From Phocoena phocoena (lineage: Eukaryota; Chordata; Mammalia; Artiodactyla; Phocoenidae), in assembly GCF_963924675.1 (NCBI RefSeq), contig NC_089232.1, positions 44,494,522 to 44,558,521 of the forward strand: a stretch of DNA of 64,000 nt. Direction: 5' to 3'. Numbering within the stretch: position 1 is the first letter of the stretch; each line of letters starts with the position of its first letter. This document shows positions 22,191 to 34,210 of the stretch, in pieces. The notes under the pieces were generated by a model, which was given only the letters and a program-made list of their open reading frames with translations, was not told the DNA's origin and did no database searches. Both the position numbers and the translations under genes were made by a program.

Positions 22191-24584
22191 ATTTGCTTCT
22201 TAAAATATTGTTTATTTTAGAAATGTGCTCCTTAAATATTTATATTGGGATTTTGGAGCAGAAATGTAGTATTGAAGACTTAGAGAAACTAAAAGGACTG
22301 ATGTGAGTAAAGACAAAGAGCTGAGAAGTGTGCAGAACATGGTTAGAAACATAGAGCAGTCTGACTGGAAGAGGATTTATGTTAGTGAATATGGTAGATC
22401 CCTGACAGTTGTGTATGAAACATTGTTGTTTACCCTATTTTTTGAGTAAACGCTGATTTCCCTTACTTGGTAAGTTGTAATTTCGCTGTTTGCTGTTGTG
22501 CTTGGAGCATCCCCATTGCAATGAAGTAACTGAAGTGAGACTGAAGCCTCTCCCCTGCTGACCATTTTTCATGGAGAAGCATTGGCTTCAGGTTAAAAAG
22601 GTGGTTGGTTAACCTAGGCTTTGAGGATATGCAAACATTCATAAAGGATGGCATTGAGCTGGTCTCTGGACGTGTTCTAAGCCAGTGTTAATTAAGATTG
22701 AAAATATGTGGTAGATCTGGATTCTGAAGGGTGTTGAATGCCAAATTAAGGAATTAGGGTTTTATCATCCTGCTTTTATTCATGCTCTGCCATTCACAGT
22801 TGCCTTTGCTTTTGGCAATTTAAATAATGAAACAAAAAATGTTTTTGTTGTTTCCCAAATATAAAGTTATTTCATTATTTTTCATCCTTCTGAATTACTG
22901 CTTTAGACATTGGGAAGCCACTGAAAATTATTGAACTGAGGCACGGCATCATGAAAGCAGTGTTAGAATAGTGAGTTGGTGACAATATTCAAGATAGGTT
23001 GGAAAGAAAAATAGGGGAACTATTTAGAAATCTTTCACAGTAGTTCTGAGAGAGGTGAGTAGAGCCTGAACTAGTTCATTACTAGTTCATTCAGTGGAAA
23101 TGGAATACAGGGAGGAATATAAGAAACTCTAGGAAGCATGCTTTTTTTGGCTCTGAATCTCTGTTTTTATAGTTAGGTTAATAAGACGTTTTATGAAAGC
23201 AAAGTTGATAGGACTTGGAGGCCATGGATATAAATACAAAGAAAAGAATGTTGATGCTTATTAAATCAATTTCAGAGATTGTCCAAAGTTGTTTTTGCAA
23301 TGGAAGCTTGTATAGAATTGAATATTGCTCATAAGTATAGGTTATGGCTTAAGGATGAAAAATTATTAGTCTTTTACAAAGTCATTTATTATATGATTAT
23401 TTATATCAGCATAGGAGCACATATTAGAAATGTTAAAAGATTTTGAGTGATACATAGTTTAAATCTTAAGTATCAGTCCTTAACAGTGATGTGACACTCC
23501 CAGGAAGTAGTTGCCTCTAAAGAAAGGGATGTCATGCCATAATCCATTCCCCATCCTCTCGCCTCCTATTATAATCTAGAAAATGATAACAAGGAATGGA
23601 ACTGATGAATTTAGAGATTCTGAATAATTCTCTTGTTAACCATTTCTAATTTTTTGACTAGGAATAACAGTTGGGAACAAGTGGTGTGCTCCTTAAGGAT
23701 AAAGTGAATTACATTTCACATTGGTTCCTAGGAAGCTCAGTGTCAAATTTATAGTTCTTTTTAGTAACTCATGAGCTTCCTCAAATCCTTTTTAAAATGA
23801 AGTGATGAATATATATTGAACCTTTGATACATGTCTAATTATGTGGAATAGTATTTAGAAAACATGCTATTTGAGCACTGTATTTCTGTAAACTTGGAAG
23901 ATTTGCTATGTTACATGAAACGTTTCCAAAAAGGAATATATTTTCTATTGTTCAGTAATTGACTCTGTTTTATGTGTAGTTATTTCATAATATACCTAAA
24001 AGCAGTTTATTTGAACCACTGCTGTTGCAAGGCCCCAATTTAAATGACACATTTTAAAGGTTCTTTGCTAGCCCAGGGTAAAAGTACCAACCAAATGGAT
24101 AATAGTTCTTAATTTTTCCCTGGGACCTCTAAGTAGAAGTAAATGTTGGCAGATGAACTATTCTTATAGTACATTCTTTGAGACTTTTTGTTCCTGTTTC
24201 TAAATATAGACCCTAGAAGGTCCCTCTGGGGGTGGTAGCACCAGGGATGGGAACTGTAAGGGCAGAACCATAATTCATCAGCAGTGTTTAAATGGGTGAG
24301 TGTGACCTTTGTGGCTAGCTAATGTAGGACATAGGCATGCAAAATGGTAGGACCCAGCTCTGCTTATGCTAAGGTGTTCTCAGACCAATGGCCTCATCAT
24401 TCTTCTCAACTCTAAAGGGGAATTGATAATTTCACATCTAAATTGATGGTTTTTTGTTTCTTGGAATTGTGATTCTTAATTTTTAAGTTACTTTACTCAT
24501 GTGTTCCCGTAACATTCTATTCTTACCTCATCATATGTATCATACTATATATGGGAATAGTGTGTTTACTCATTTCTGTTCACC

Positions 24585-24722
24585 AGACTATATGCTCCTT
24601 GAGGAAGGGGGCTGTATTACCTTTTTTCCTTGAGGAAAAGGACTGTCTGACATTATATTTGCATTGCTGAGCACAGTGCCTTAGATGTGGCATAGGCACT
24701 CAGATATTTGTTGAATGAATAT
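24585..24722 (+). repeat. L2 LINE 3' tail
   Basis: 'ccagactatatgctccttga', 'gctgagcacagtgccttaga', 'ggcataggcactcagatatt' and 'tgttgaatgaata' are the L2 tail in order, with an internal partial duplication of the 'ccttgagg' segment. Confidence 0.65.
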
Positions 24723-24807
24723 AATATTATAGATGAATCCTGATCTATATTCTGTATCGTTCTAGAATTACTGCAATATTTTCTCTCAAATAAAAATCCC
24801 AAGTCTT

Positions 24808-24923
24808 GGGACTTGCCTGGCTGTCCGGTGGTTAAGACTCTATGCTTCCACTGCAGGGGGCATGGGTTCCATTCCGTGGTCAGGGAAGTTCTGCATCGTG
24901 GTGTGGCCAAAAAGAAAAAAAAT
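24808..24923 (+). repeat. CHR-1-like SINE
   Basis: 'gacttgcctggctgtccggt', 'taagactctatgcttccact', then an A-rich tail after 'gtggtgtggccaaaaag'. It is flanked by near-identical 12-bp duplications ATCCCAAGTCTT (24796-24807) and ATCCCAACTCTT (24924-24935). Confidence 0.88.
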
Positions 24924-24939
24924 ATCCCAACTCTTTTGA

Positions 24940-25240
24940 ATTAAAGCATTAATTTATTTACATATACAAGGTATATGGATGTACCCTATTTTATTTAATC
25001 AATCTCTTATTGATGGTTAATTAGGTTGTCTTTCAGCTTTTTCTGTTGTAAATAACATTGCTGTGAACACCTTTATATATACCTCTTTGCAAATACATGC
25101 ATAGAAGTATATATATGTGTTGTAGGATATATGCGTTGTAGGATAAATTCATGTAAGTGGAATTATTGATCCAAAGGGTATATGCATTGAAAATGTTGAT
25201 AGATAATGCCAAACAATAGGTACTACTCCTACTCTTATAG
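24940..25240 (-). mobile_element. Old L1/HAL1 fragment
   Basis: 'tattgatggttaattaggtt', 'gttgtaaataacattgctgt' and 'taagtggaattattgatcca' follow a reversed L1 3' region. It is degraded. Confidence 0.5.
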
Positions 25241-27582
25241 TAGGAGCTGTAAGCTGCTAAATATGGGATTATCTTTTTAGTAGTCCCTGAGTCCTTTGCT
25301 TAGGTGGCCCTCTAGTTTAAAAAAAAACATTATTTTTTTAATGACTTGTTCTTATTACCATAGATGAAGAAGGCTTATAAAGTTTTGTTGTTCAAACAGA
25401 TTTGGCAATAGTCTGGTTATATTGGTGGTCCCTTGGAAGTTCAATATTAAGAAAAAATTAGCACACTTTTTTTTTTTTTTTAAACCAGGTTTAGGGTGGA
25501 GTACGGGGACAAAAAGATGAGTAGAGATCGTAGTTATGAGAGGTACATGTAGGAGATTAGGAAAGAATACAAGCCCCGACCCGTAAAGTATTTTCTGCTG
25601 TCTTAAAACCAGAGGACTCTTGTGGTTGTACTATAGGGCCAATTATATATTTATGTTCCGTCAGCTGCCTTTGTGAAAAGAGGAAAAAAATCGCTTGTTT
25701 TTTTCATCCCCAACTTTATATACTGACTTGTAAATTTGAATAATTGGAAGGTGCCATTGTTAAATTTATCTCGGTGTTCTGACAGCCCTAGGTGAAGCTG
25801 ACCTAAAGCATTAAAAATTTTTTTTTAATCTACTGGAGTCTTTGGTTTCAGAAAAGAAGGGAATTTACTTGTTTAAAATTTTGTTCATCTTTGTTCTACG
25901 GGGGTTTAAACCTATCATATAAATCTCTTTCACAAATAGCCTTTATAACTTTTCAGTCTCAACTAATCACCATCATTATTAAGTTATTGAGAGTTTTATT
26001 ATTCTACCAAGTTCTGGATTCAGTTTGCTAATATTTTGTTAAAGAATTTTGCATGCCTGTGTAAGGAATATTTTTCTGTATTTTTATTTTCTTTTAATAG
26101 CCTTGTCTGGTTTTGGTATTAGTGCATAAGTCTGTGAAACATTTTGAGAAGTGCTTGCTCTTCCTTAATTTGCTGAAAGAGTTTCATAAGCATCCTTCGA
26201 TGTTTATAGAATTTACTAATGAAGCCATCTGGCCTTGGAGTTGTCTTTGTGGAGATGGTTTTAAATTATGGGTATTCTTTTTTTAAGTGATATAAGGCTA
26301 TTCAGATTTTCTATTTCTGCTTGTGTCAGTTTTGGAAATGTATGCCTTTCAAGGAACTTGACTATTTCATCTTGATGAGTGGATATCAAGGAATTTGTCC
26401 GCTCACCTAAGTGTCTAATTTATTGGCATAAACTTGTTCATAATATTCTCTTATTTTTTAGGATTTATAGTGATAGTCCCTCTTTTATTTCCAATACTTA
26501 TTTTTCTCTTTTTCTTGATCATTTTAGGGATTATCAATTCTGTTGATCTTTTCAAGGAACCAACTTTTGGTTTCATTGATTTTTTCTCTGTAGTTTGCAT
26601 GTTTCCTATATCATTGATTTCTGCTGTTACTTATTTTCTGTTACTTATTTGGGTTTAACTTGCTCTTTTTCTGGTTTCCTTAGGTGGAAGCTTTAAACTT
26701 TGAATTTGACCTTTTTTCTAAAAGCATTTAGAGCTATAAATTTCTCTCTAAGCATTGCTTTAGCTGTATCCTGCAGATTTCCATTATCATTTGATTTAAA
26801 TTATTCTTTAATTTTTCTTGTGATACATTCTTTGATCCATGAGTTATTTAGAATTGTGTGTTTAATTTCCAAACATTAGGGCATTTTCCAGAATTCTATT
26901 TTATTGATTTCAATTTAATTCATGTGGTCAAAGAACATACGCTGCATGATTTCAGTCCTTTTAAATTTATTGAGATTTGCTTTATAGACCAGGAAATGGC
27001 TTATCTTGGTGTATGTTCCATGTGTACTTGAGAAGAATGTATATTTTGTTGTTGGTTGTAGTGCTCTATAAAAGTCAGTTCATTGGAGTGTTGTCTAAAT
27101 CATCTATATCCTTGTTTATTGAGTGTGTGTGTTATGTGCATGTGTGTCCAGTCTATCAATTAACTGAGAGTTGAGTGTTAAATTTTTAAAATAATATTTG
27201 TAGATTTGTCCTTGTCTCTCTTTAGTTTTTGCTTCATGTACTTCCATTACACCTTTCCCATATACCTTTAGTGTTGTTATATCTATTTAGTGTTATGTCT
27301 GATTACTCCTTTTTCATTATCAAATGCCCCTCTTTACTTCTGGTAATCTCAAGATAATACTCCTTGTGTTTGAATCTACTTTTGCTCGACATTTGTATAG
27401 CCATTCCAGATTTTGTAGGATAAGTGCTTGGATCATATATCCTTTTACATTCGTTTACTTTTAATCTACCTGTGTTTTTATGTTTAAAGTGTGTGTCCTG
27501 TTAAGTGGCACATAGTAGGGTTTTTATCTAGCCTGAAAACCTCTGCCTTTTAATTGGGGCCATTTACTACATTCGTGTAATT

Positions 27583-27802
27583 TTTTTTTTTTTTTTTTTT
27601 TTTTTTGGCCATATGCAGGCCTCTCACTGTTGTGGCCTCTCCCGTTGCAGAGCACAGGCTCCGGGCACGCAGGCTCAGCGGCCATGGCTCACGGGCCCAG
27701 CCGCCCCACGGCATGCGGGATCCTCCCGGACCGGGGCACCAACCCATGTCCCCTGCATCGGCAGGCGGATTCTCAACCGCTGTGCCACCAGGGAAGCCCC
27801 CA
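27583..27802 (-). repeat. CHR-2 SINE
   Basis: A long T-run, then 'caggcctctcactgttgtgg', ending 'ccaccagggaagcccc'. It is flanked by GTGTAATT at 27575-27582 and 27803-27810. Confidence 0.92.
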
Positions 27803-27829
27803 GTGTAATTATTAATATGATTCACTTAA

Positions 27830-28002
27830 GTCTGTGGTGTGTGGGATCCTCCATTGCGGTGCGTGGGCTTCTCTCTAGTTGTGGCGTGTGGGTTTAGTTG
27901 CCCCACAGCATGTGGGATCTTAGTTCCCCCACCAGGGATTGAACCAGCGTCCCCTGCATTGTAAGATGGATTCTTAACCACTGGACCACCAGGGAAGTCC
28001 CC
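27830..28002 (-). repeat. Truncated CHR-type SINE without A tail
   Basis: The tRNA-like part is clear: 'agggattgaaccagcgtccc', then 'accactggaccaccagggaa'. There is no T-run on its left side. The flanks ACTTAAGTCT and ATTTAAGTCT look like a one-mismatch target duplication. It lies only 27 bases from the CHR-2 copy above. Confidence 0.75.
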
Positions 28003-28151
28003 ATTTAAGTCTTTTTTCTCTTTGTCCCACCTGCTTCTGTTTTTTTGGTACTTCTACATATTCCTTCCATCCTTTGTGCTTTTATTGTCATACATTTTAC
28101 TTCTACATATATTATTATATATTGTAATTATTTAAGCTTCAAAAGTCAGTT

Positions 28152-28410
28152 CTTTTTTTTTTAATTCCTAGGTATTTTATTCTTTTTGCTGCAGTGGTAA
28201 ATGGGAGTGCTTCCTTAATTTCTCTTTCAGATTTTTCATCATTAGTGTATAGGAATGCCAGAGATTTCTGTGCATTAATTTTGTATCCTGCTACTTTACC
28301 AAATTCATTGATTAGCTCTAGTAGTTTTCTGGTAGCATCTTTAGGATTCTCTATGTGTAGTATGTCATCTGCAAACAGTGACAGTTTTACTTATTTCCAA
28401 ATTTGTATAC
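28152..28410 (-). mobile_element. Short L1 ORF2-internal insertion with its own A tail
   Basis: The segment starts with a T10 run (28153-28162), followed by reversed L1 reverse-transcriptase-region text ('ttcctaggtattttattctt', 'ctgctactttaccaaattca', 'tcatctgcaaacagtgacag'). It is flanked by 15-bp duplications CTTCAAAAGTCAGTT (28137-28151) and CTTCAAAAGTCAATT (28411-28425). The inserted 3' end is internal to ORF2 rather than the L1 3' UTR. An AATAAA (reverse TTTATT, 28176-28181) lies just before the tail. Confidence 0.8.
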
Positions 28411-28732
28411 CTTCAAAAGTCAATTATTCTTGAAGGAAATTAAGGTATGAGAATACTTTATATCTACTCATATATTTACCATTTCTTTAAAGAACTTAGG
28501 GAATGAGAATATTTTGTATCTACACATACATTTGCCATTTCTGCCCTTCATTCCTTCATGAAGATTTGGGTTTCTATCAGGCATCTTTTTCCTTCATTGT
28601 GAAGAACTTCATTTAACATTTCTTATTGTGCAGGTCCCTTGGTGATGATTTCTTTCAGCTTTTGTTTTCAGCTTTTGTTTGTCTGTTAATATCTTAATTG
28701 AGCTTTACTTTTGAAGGATTTTTTGATGAATA

Positions 28733-29352
28733 CAGTCAATTTTGTTATTTGTGGTGGTTATGGTCTATAAAGTCACAGAAAATACTGAATTAGCAGATAC
28801 TGAATCATGGTCCCTAGGGGAAATATAGGGTTAGGTTCCTGTGAACCTTTAGTCATAACATTTTTGTTACTCGTCAGTATATAACTTTGTTTTAAGTGTG
28901 TTTCTATTTAAAGAAACACATTATTTGATATATATTGTAGACTCATTAACATTTAACTCATGGCTAACAGAACTATAACTCATGTCTGAATGAACCTTAT
29001 CTAACAAACGTGTTTCCTCTGTAAGGTACATCATAGCCTCTTGCTGTTAAGAACACTAGACAGCACTTCAGCATTGTGCTTAGGGGCCATATCAGAATAC
29101 CAACAGAAAGCACAGAAATGCAAACAGTAGGGCACTAAATAGACTGCTAAAAGAATACTTGTTTACTGTATGTGAGCTGAAACAAGAAGGAATAGGATTG
29201 CCTTGTTTGACCTCACCTGGCAACATATGTTGGGGGACTGGAATGTATGGCTCTTCTGCATGTGCCTGCTGCTTAAGTACTGATTTTGGGTTTATCAATT
29301 TAGTGAGTAGGCCAGTTGGCAAATTAAAGAATCAGATTATGAGGGTTGACTG
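28733..29352. mobile_element. Tigger-type (MER82-like) DNA transposon relic
   Basis: Its ends are CAGTCAA (28733-28739) and TTGACTG (29346-29352). TA precedes the left end and CA follows the right, consistent with a mutated TA target site. The interior ('ggtggttatggtctataaag', 'tagggttaggttcctgtgaa', 'caacagaaagcacagaaatg') fits a non-autonomous TcMar-Tigger element. It has no transposase frame. The subfamily name is from memory. Confidence 0.7.
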
Positions 29353-30241
29353 CATGCAATTCTAGGTTTGCAGTTATTTTCATCATTTTAAAGAATGTTT
29401 TATTATCTTTTGGATTGCGTTGTTTCCAGTGAGAGGTCAGGTCATTCTTATTGTTTACCTGCCTTTTCCCTCTGTTTTTAAGATTTTTCTCTGTCTTTGG
29501 TTTTCAGCAGTTTGGCTTCTACAGTGTAGTTCTTTGTGGTTTTGTGTTTATCCTGCTTGTGGTTCATTGAGCTTCTTGGATCTGTGGGCTGGTATTTTCT
29601 ATCACTATTTTCAAATTTTAGGCTGTTATATCTTAAAACTTTTTTTTCCTGTTTCAGTCATTATTGTCTTTGGGGGGACTCCAGTTATGTATGCATTAAC
29701 TGCTTGATTATCTCATAGGTCATTGAGACTGTTCATTTTTTCCCCCCCAGCTTTTTGTTCTTCATGCTGTGCTTCAGTTTAGATATTTTCTTTCTGTTGC
29801 TCTTTAAGTTTATTGATCTTTTCTTCTCCATTGTCCAATCTACTTTTAAGCTCATCTGGTGAAATTTTCTTTAGATTAATGTAATTTTCAGTTACAGCAT
29901 TTCCATTTGGTTCTTTTTCTAGCCCATGTTTTTCTACCAAGACTCTCTGTTCACTCATTATGTCTATCTTTTACTGTACATACTTAGGAATTTTTGAAAG
30001 CTGTTTAAATTTCCATTTTAATATTCATTAATCCAACATTTACACTATTTCTTTTTGTTTATATAGGCTGTTTTTTCTTAATTTATGCTCAAATTTTCTT
30101 CTTTTCACGTCCAGTAGTTTTTTATTTTATACTGCTTGTCATGGATGTGGTGATAGTTTTGTTCTGGAAGGCAATTGATTTGCTGGCAAATCACCTTGAT
30201 CTTTTTTAAGTCTTGATTTTAAAGTTAGGGTGAGTCTAGAG

Positions 30242-30437
30242 CAGTGGCTGGCTGGCTGACTTTTTCTTTAAGGGCAAAGTAGTAAATATTTTAGGCTTGT
30301 GGGTCATACAGGTTCTATCTAACTACTCATCTTTGCCATTATAATGCAGAAGTAGCCATAGACAATACATCACATGAATGGACATGACTTTCTCCCAATA
30401 CAACTTTGGCCCATGAGCCATGTTTTGCTGACTCTTG
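30242..30437. mobile_element. hAT-Charlie-type non-autonomous DNA transposon
   Basis: It is flanked by a perfect 8-bp duplication GTCTAGAG (30234-30241 and 30438-30445), the hAT signature length. It begins CAGTGGCTGG and ends GACTCTTG. The interior carries 'gtagccatagacaatacatc', a known mammalian hAT segment. It is inserted in the old L1M. Confidence 0.8.
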
Positions 30438-31103
30438 GTCTAGAGTATCCCTTACTTTAGGGTTATAGTAGTCCCACTCTTAAGGTGTACCTTTTCTGGA
30501 ATCTCACTTTTATGCTTGGGGTGTTTATGAGATCTCTCCACTCTGACTGGCCAGAACTTTAGGTCAGGTCTTCCAGAACAGTCTGACCTCCAGAATATCC
30601 ATTCAGCTCACAACTCTATCATAGATTTGTCTGCTGGGTCTTGGTAAGTCTTGTGATCTATATGTGCAGCATTGTATTCAGCCAAATGTTTAAAGGGAAC
30701 ATCTATCTAGATTTCTGGAGCACCTTTTCTTTGAAGCTTTCCTTTGTATGTCACCCTGCCCCACAAATCCCAGACAACTCAACAGCTTCCTCTGCTCAGC
30801 AAGAGTGCAGTATCCTTGGGCTCCTCTGCCATGTGCTGTTGACAGAAAGTGCTTTCAGATGGAAAGCCAGGGCATTCCTCTGGTGTGCTTCCCTCTTCTC
30901 AGGAATTACACTTCTGCCTGTGGTCCAGTGTCTCAGGACAGTTGCTTCATATATTTTGCCCAGTTTTATAGTTGTTTATGTTGGAAGGGTTAGTGTGATA
31001 AAATTACTTTCATGGCTAGAAGCAGAGGTTCTTCTCTATGATTTTAAAGTGCAGTTTATTTTTCTTGTTTTATAAATTAGATATGATTTTACTGACCACT
31101 TAC

Positions 31104-31437
31104 TTTTTTTTTTTAAGTTTATTTTTTTATTTATGTGTGGCCGCGTTGGGACTTTGTTGCTGCGTGTGGGCTTTCTCTAGTTGCAGCGAGCGGGTGCTAC
31201 TCTTCGTTGTGGTGCGCGGGCTTCTCATTGCGGTGGCTTTTCTTGTTGCAGAGCATGGGCTCTAGGCACGCGGGCTTCAGTAGTTGTGGCTCGCAGGCTC
31301 TAGAGCACAGGCTCAGTAGTTGTGGCCCATGGGCTTAGTTGCCTCGGGGCATGTGGGATCTTCCCGGACCAGGGCTGGAACCCGTGTCCCCTGCATTGGC
31401 AGGTGGATTCTTAACCACAGCACCACCAGGGAAGCCC
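31104..31437 (-). repeat. CHR-type SINE, long older subtype
   Basis: T-run, 'gccgcgttgggactttgttg', 'cgggcttcagtagttgtggc', ending 'gcaccaccagggaagccc'. It is flanked by TGACCACTTA at 31093-31102 and 31438-31447. Confidence 0.92.
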
Positions 31438-31899
31438 TGACCACTTATACTTTTGGTTGATAAACAGGTTTTGAAATGAACGTGTCAAGGAAAATACTCA
31501 GTATAAGAGTGTGTGGACATTGGTGAGATTGTGATAGCATATATATATTTTTTGAATTGACCAGTAATAAATTCAAAACTGATAATGCCATTTTTACTTT
31601 CTTGAAAAGTGATTTACTAAAAAAAAAAAAAAAAATTTCTCCAGTGAACTTTAATTTTGCAACTGATTCTTGTGTGGTGGAAGTAATTAGCGTTCACAGT
31701 TTGTAGCCCTGAGGCAGTTAATGGAAACTTATATTCTAGTTTTAGGCTTAGGTAAGGAAAAGAATCTAGTATTAGGGCCAACATGAGGAATAGATCATTT
31801 GGAAATCTTTCATACTGTCATTATAAGCAGTTCAGTGATTCTATTCATTTTACTGAGGGTAATAAGGAAATAAATATATATATGATTATAGTTTAAATT

Positions 31900-32870
31900 A
31901 TTTTCTAGCTTTGTCATTAACTAAGCTATGTGACTTTGAATAAGTTGCTTTATTCTCTGAGCTTAGGTACCTGGAAATGTAGAAGATTAACAAAAATAAG
32001 GTAAGAATGAGTAGGTTTTACAAAGAGAGTGAGGCTGAATATGGTGAATTTGAGCATTAGTGGATGTCAGCATTCATATGCAAGAGGGGGAAGCATGGGT
32101 TTGGTTAGGAAGTTTATTTTGTTAGCATAGATGACATGTAAGGAGATGTTGAGATAAGCTTAGACAGTTAAATTGGGGCCATATAGTGCAGGACCTTATA
32201 TATCTAAGAATTTTTGGTGTAATTCAGTATGTAACTGGGAGCTTTTAAATGTTTTTGAGCAAGAAAAATGTATAGAATTGTCCTTTTTGATGGCTGTAGA
32301 GGAGAGATGTAATAGGAGAGTTCTGGCTTCCCTTTTGCCTATTTAGTGAAAACTTGTTTTTTTTTTTTGTAATATGACATTATGTTAGTGTGGATATATA
32401 TAATTAAGTCCTTAATATTTATTGTTTCTTCTGGCTGTCTGTTCAAATAGTACAAATGAGATTGATGATTAAGGTTTTAATTTCATTCAGTAGTTAGAAT
32501 TTGGCATTATGAGTAGATCATAGAAAGAAGGGGAGTTGTTTACCGTTTTTGTAAGCCCAGTAATGTAAGTGTATGTGTAACATATCTCAGTAATTCAGAA
32601 CATTTTATTTTTTACTTAATATAGCATCCCTTATTATAAAATAGTTTATTCACTTGTGAAAGTGAGGGTCTTGGAGAAAAAGGAAGATGAAAATCAGTAA
32701 TTCTTTTTCAGAACAGGAAATAGATAATTTTCAGGTGTTTTAGCCTTAGAATTTGGTAGCTTTTGTGATATATAAGTATCGTTGATCAAAATTTTCTTTT
32801 GACATCGTTAATTTTATTAGTCATTTTCAAATTCTAAATTTATATAGTAAAGTCTAGAAAAGAAGTACTG
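31900..32870. repeat. Diverged MIR and possible L2 scraps
   Basis: A MIR-like stretch at about 31905-31990 contains 'aagctatgtgactttgaata' and 'agttgctttattctctgagc'. A weak reversed L2-like stretch at 32020-32330 contains 'agttaaattggggccatata' and 'gcaggaccttatat'. The rest to 32870 is unassigned. Confidence 0.4.
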
Positions 32871-32871
32871 C

Positions 32872-33050
32872 AGAGCAGTTAAAGGAAAGAGCATGGACTC
32901 GTAAACTATGGATTCAGTCTCAGATCCATCACTTTTTTTAGTTTTGTGTCTCTGGGGAAGTTACTTAGCCTTTTTATGCCTCTGTTTCCTCATCTGTGAA
33001 ATCAAGATAACAGTAGTACCTATTTTACAGGGTGGTTTTGAGTATTAAAA
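32872..33050 (+). repeat. MIR SINE, nearly full length
   Basis: 'gagcatggactcgtaaacta', 'tctggggaagttacttagcc', 'ctctgtttcctcatctgtga' and 'agtagtacctattttacagg' follow the MIR consensus order. A young CHR-2 SINE inserted at its 3' edge. Confidence 0.78.
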
Positions 33051-33058
33051 GACCACGT

Positions 33059-33270
33059 GGGGCTTCCCTGGTGGCGCAGTGGTTGAGAGTCTGCCTGCCG
33101 ATGCAGGGCACACGGGTTCGTGCCCCGGTCCGGGAAGATCCCACATGCCGCGGAGTGGCTAGGCTCGTGAGCCGTGGCCACTGAGCCTGCGCGTCCGGAG
33201 CCTGTGCTCCGCAATGAGAGAGGCCACAACAGTGAGAGGCCCGCGTACAAAAAAAAAAAAAAAAAAAAAA
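33059..33270 (+). repeat. Young CHR-2 SINE (+ copy of an inverted pair)
   Basis: It starts 'gggcttccctggtggcgcag', runs through the full CHR-2 body and ends in an A-run of more than 20 bases. The short flank AAAAGACC repeats on both sides. It is opposite in strand to the copy at 33979. Confidence 0.93.
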
Positions 33271-33469
33271 AGACCCTATGAAATCAATGTGCCTGGCCAT
33301 CGTTAACATCTCTATAAATGTTGTTATATGGTGAAGTAAAAGCAAACAATCAAATATTTTGGATAATTACAGGGTATTTGCTGGGTGACTGTTTATCTTG
33401 TTTCAGGACCTCAAATTTATGGGGCTGATAAAGTAGGAATATGTAATTTATTATTGCACTCGTGCATAG

Positions 33470-33725
33470 GAGTGCACATGAACTTGGGAGTTAGACCTCT
33501 TCAAATCCTGGCTCTCTGGCCTCCTAGCTCTGTGACCTAGGGCAAATTGTTTCTTTTTTCCCCTTCCCTCCCTCACAACATTTTGAGGTAGTTACTCTTA
33601 TTTGGCAAATGAGGAAATGAAGCACAGAAAGGCTAAGTAGTAACTTTCTCAGGGTTACACATTTATATTGTGTAATATGTGATGGATCTGGGGTTTGGAC
33701 CCAGGCAGTTTGATCCCATGATTCA
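33470..33725. repeat. Two MIR pieces, head-to-head
   Basis: Bases 33470-33560 read as MIR on + ('aaatcctggctctctggcct', 'ctgtgacctagggcaaattg'). Bases 33575-33725 read as MIR on - ('caaatgaggaaatgaagcac', 'ggtttggacccaggcagttt'). Confidence 0.6.
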
Positions 33726-33978
33726 TGATGGGCCTTAGTAGGAGTCCCTGAGCAACTCTCTTCTTCTTGAAGGCAAAATGGTAATGACTTCTGGATTTTT
33801 TTCTAAGTGCTTTTAGAAATGGAATACTTGTTTTGTGGCTAATTTTGGATTGAGTCTCATTTTATAAAATGCGGATTTTTTTTTTTTTTGGAAATTTGTG
33901 AATATTTCAACTACCAATTTATAAACTTTCTCACTTGACCAAGTGTCAGAATATAGTTTTTATTATAAGAGATATTCT

Positions 33979-34195
33979 TTTTTTTTTTTTTTTTTTTTTT
34001 TATGCGTTACGCGGGCCTCTCACTGCTGTGGCCTCTCCCGTTGCGGAGGACAGGCTCCGGACGCGCAGGCTCAGCGGCCATGGCTCACGGGCCCAGCCGC
34101 TCCGCGGCATGTGGGATCCTCCCAGACCGGGGCACGAACCCGTGTCCCCCGCATCGGCAGGCGGACTCTCAACCACTGCGCCACCAGGGAAGCCC
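33979..34195 (-). repeat. Young CHR-2 SINE (- copy of an inverted pair)
   Basis: A near-consensus reversed copy flanked by the perfect 15-bp duplication TATAAGAGATATTCT at 33964-33978 and 34196-34210. It lies about 1.76 kb before RTN4 exon 2. Confidence 0.96.
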
Positions 34196-34210
34196 TATAA
34201 GAGATATTCT

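Larger units (their letters stand above)
25841..31075 (-). mobile_element. Large old L1M LINE, ORF2 through 5' region, repeatedly interrupted
   Basis: Reading rightward goes from the reverse-transcriptase region toward the element's 5' end. Recognisable reversed L1 text includes 'ggattcagtttgctaatatt' (26.0 kb), 'attctgttgatcttttcaag' (26.5 kb), 'tgtacttgagaagaatgtat' (27.0 kb), 'gagcttcttggatctgtggg' (29.6 kb) and, toward 30.6-31.0 kb, 5' UTR-like sequence ending 'catggctagaagcagaggtt'. All frames are broken. It is split by two SINEs (27583-28002), a small L1 (28152-28410), a Tigger-type element (28733-29352) and a hAT element (30242-30437). Confidence 0.65.
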
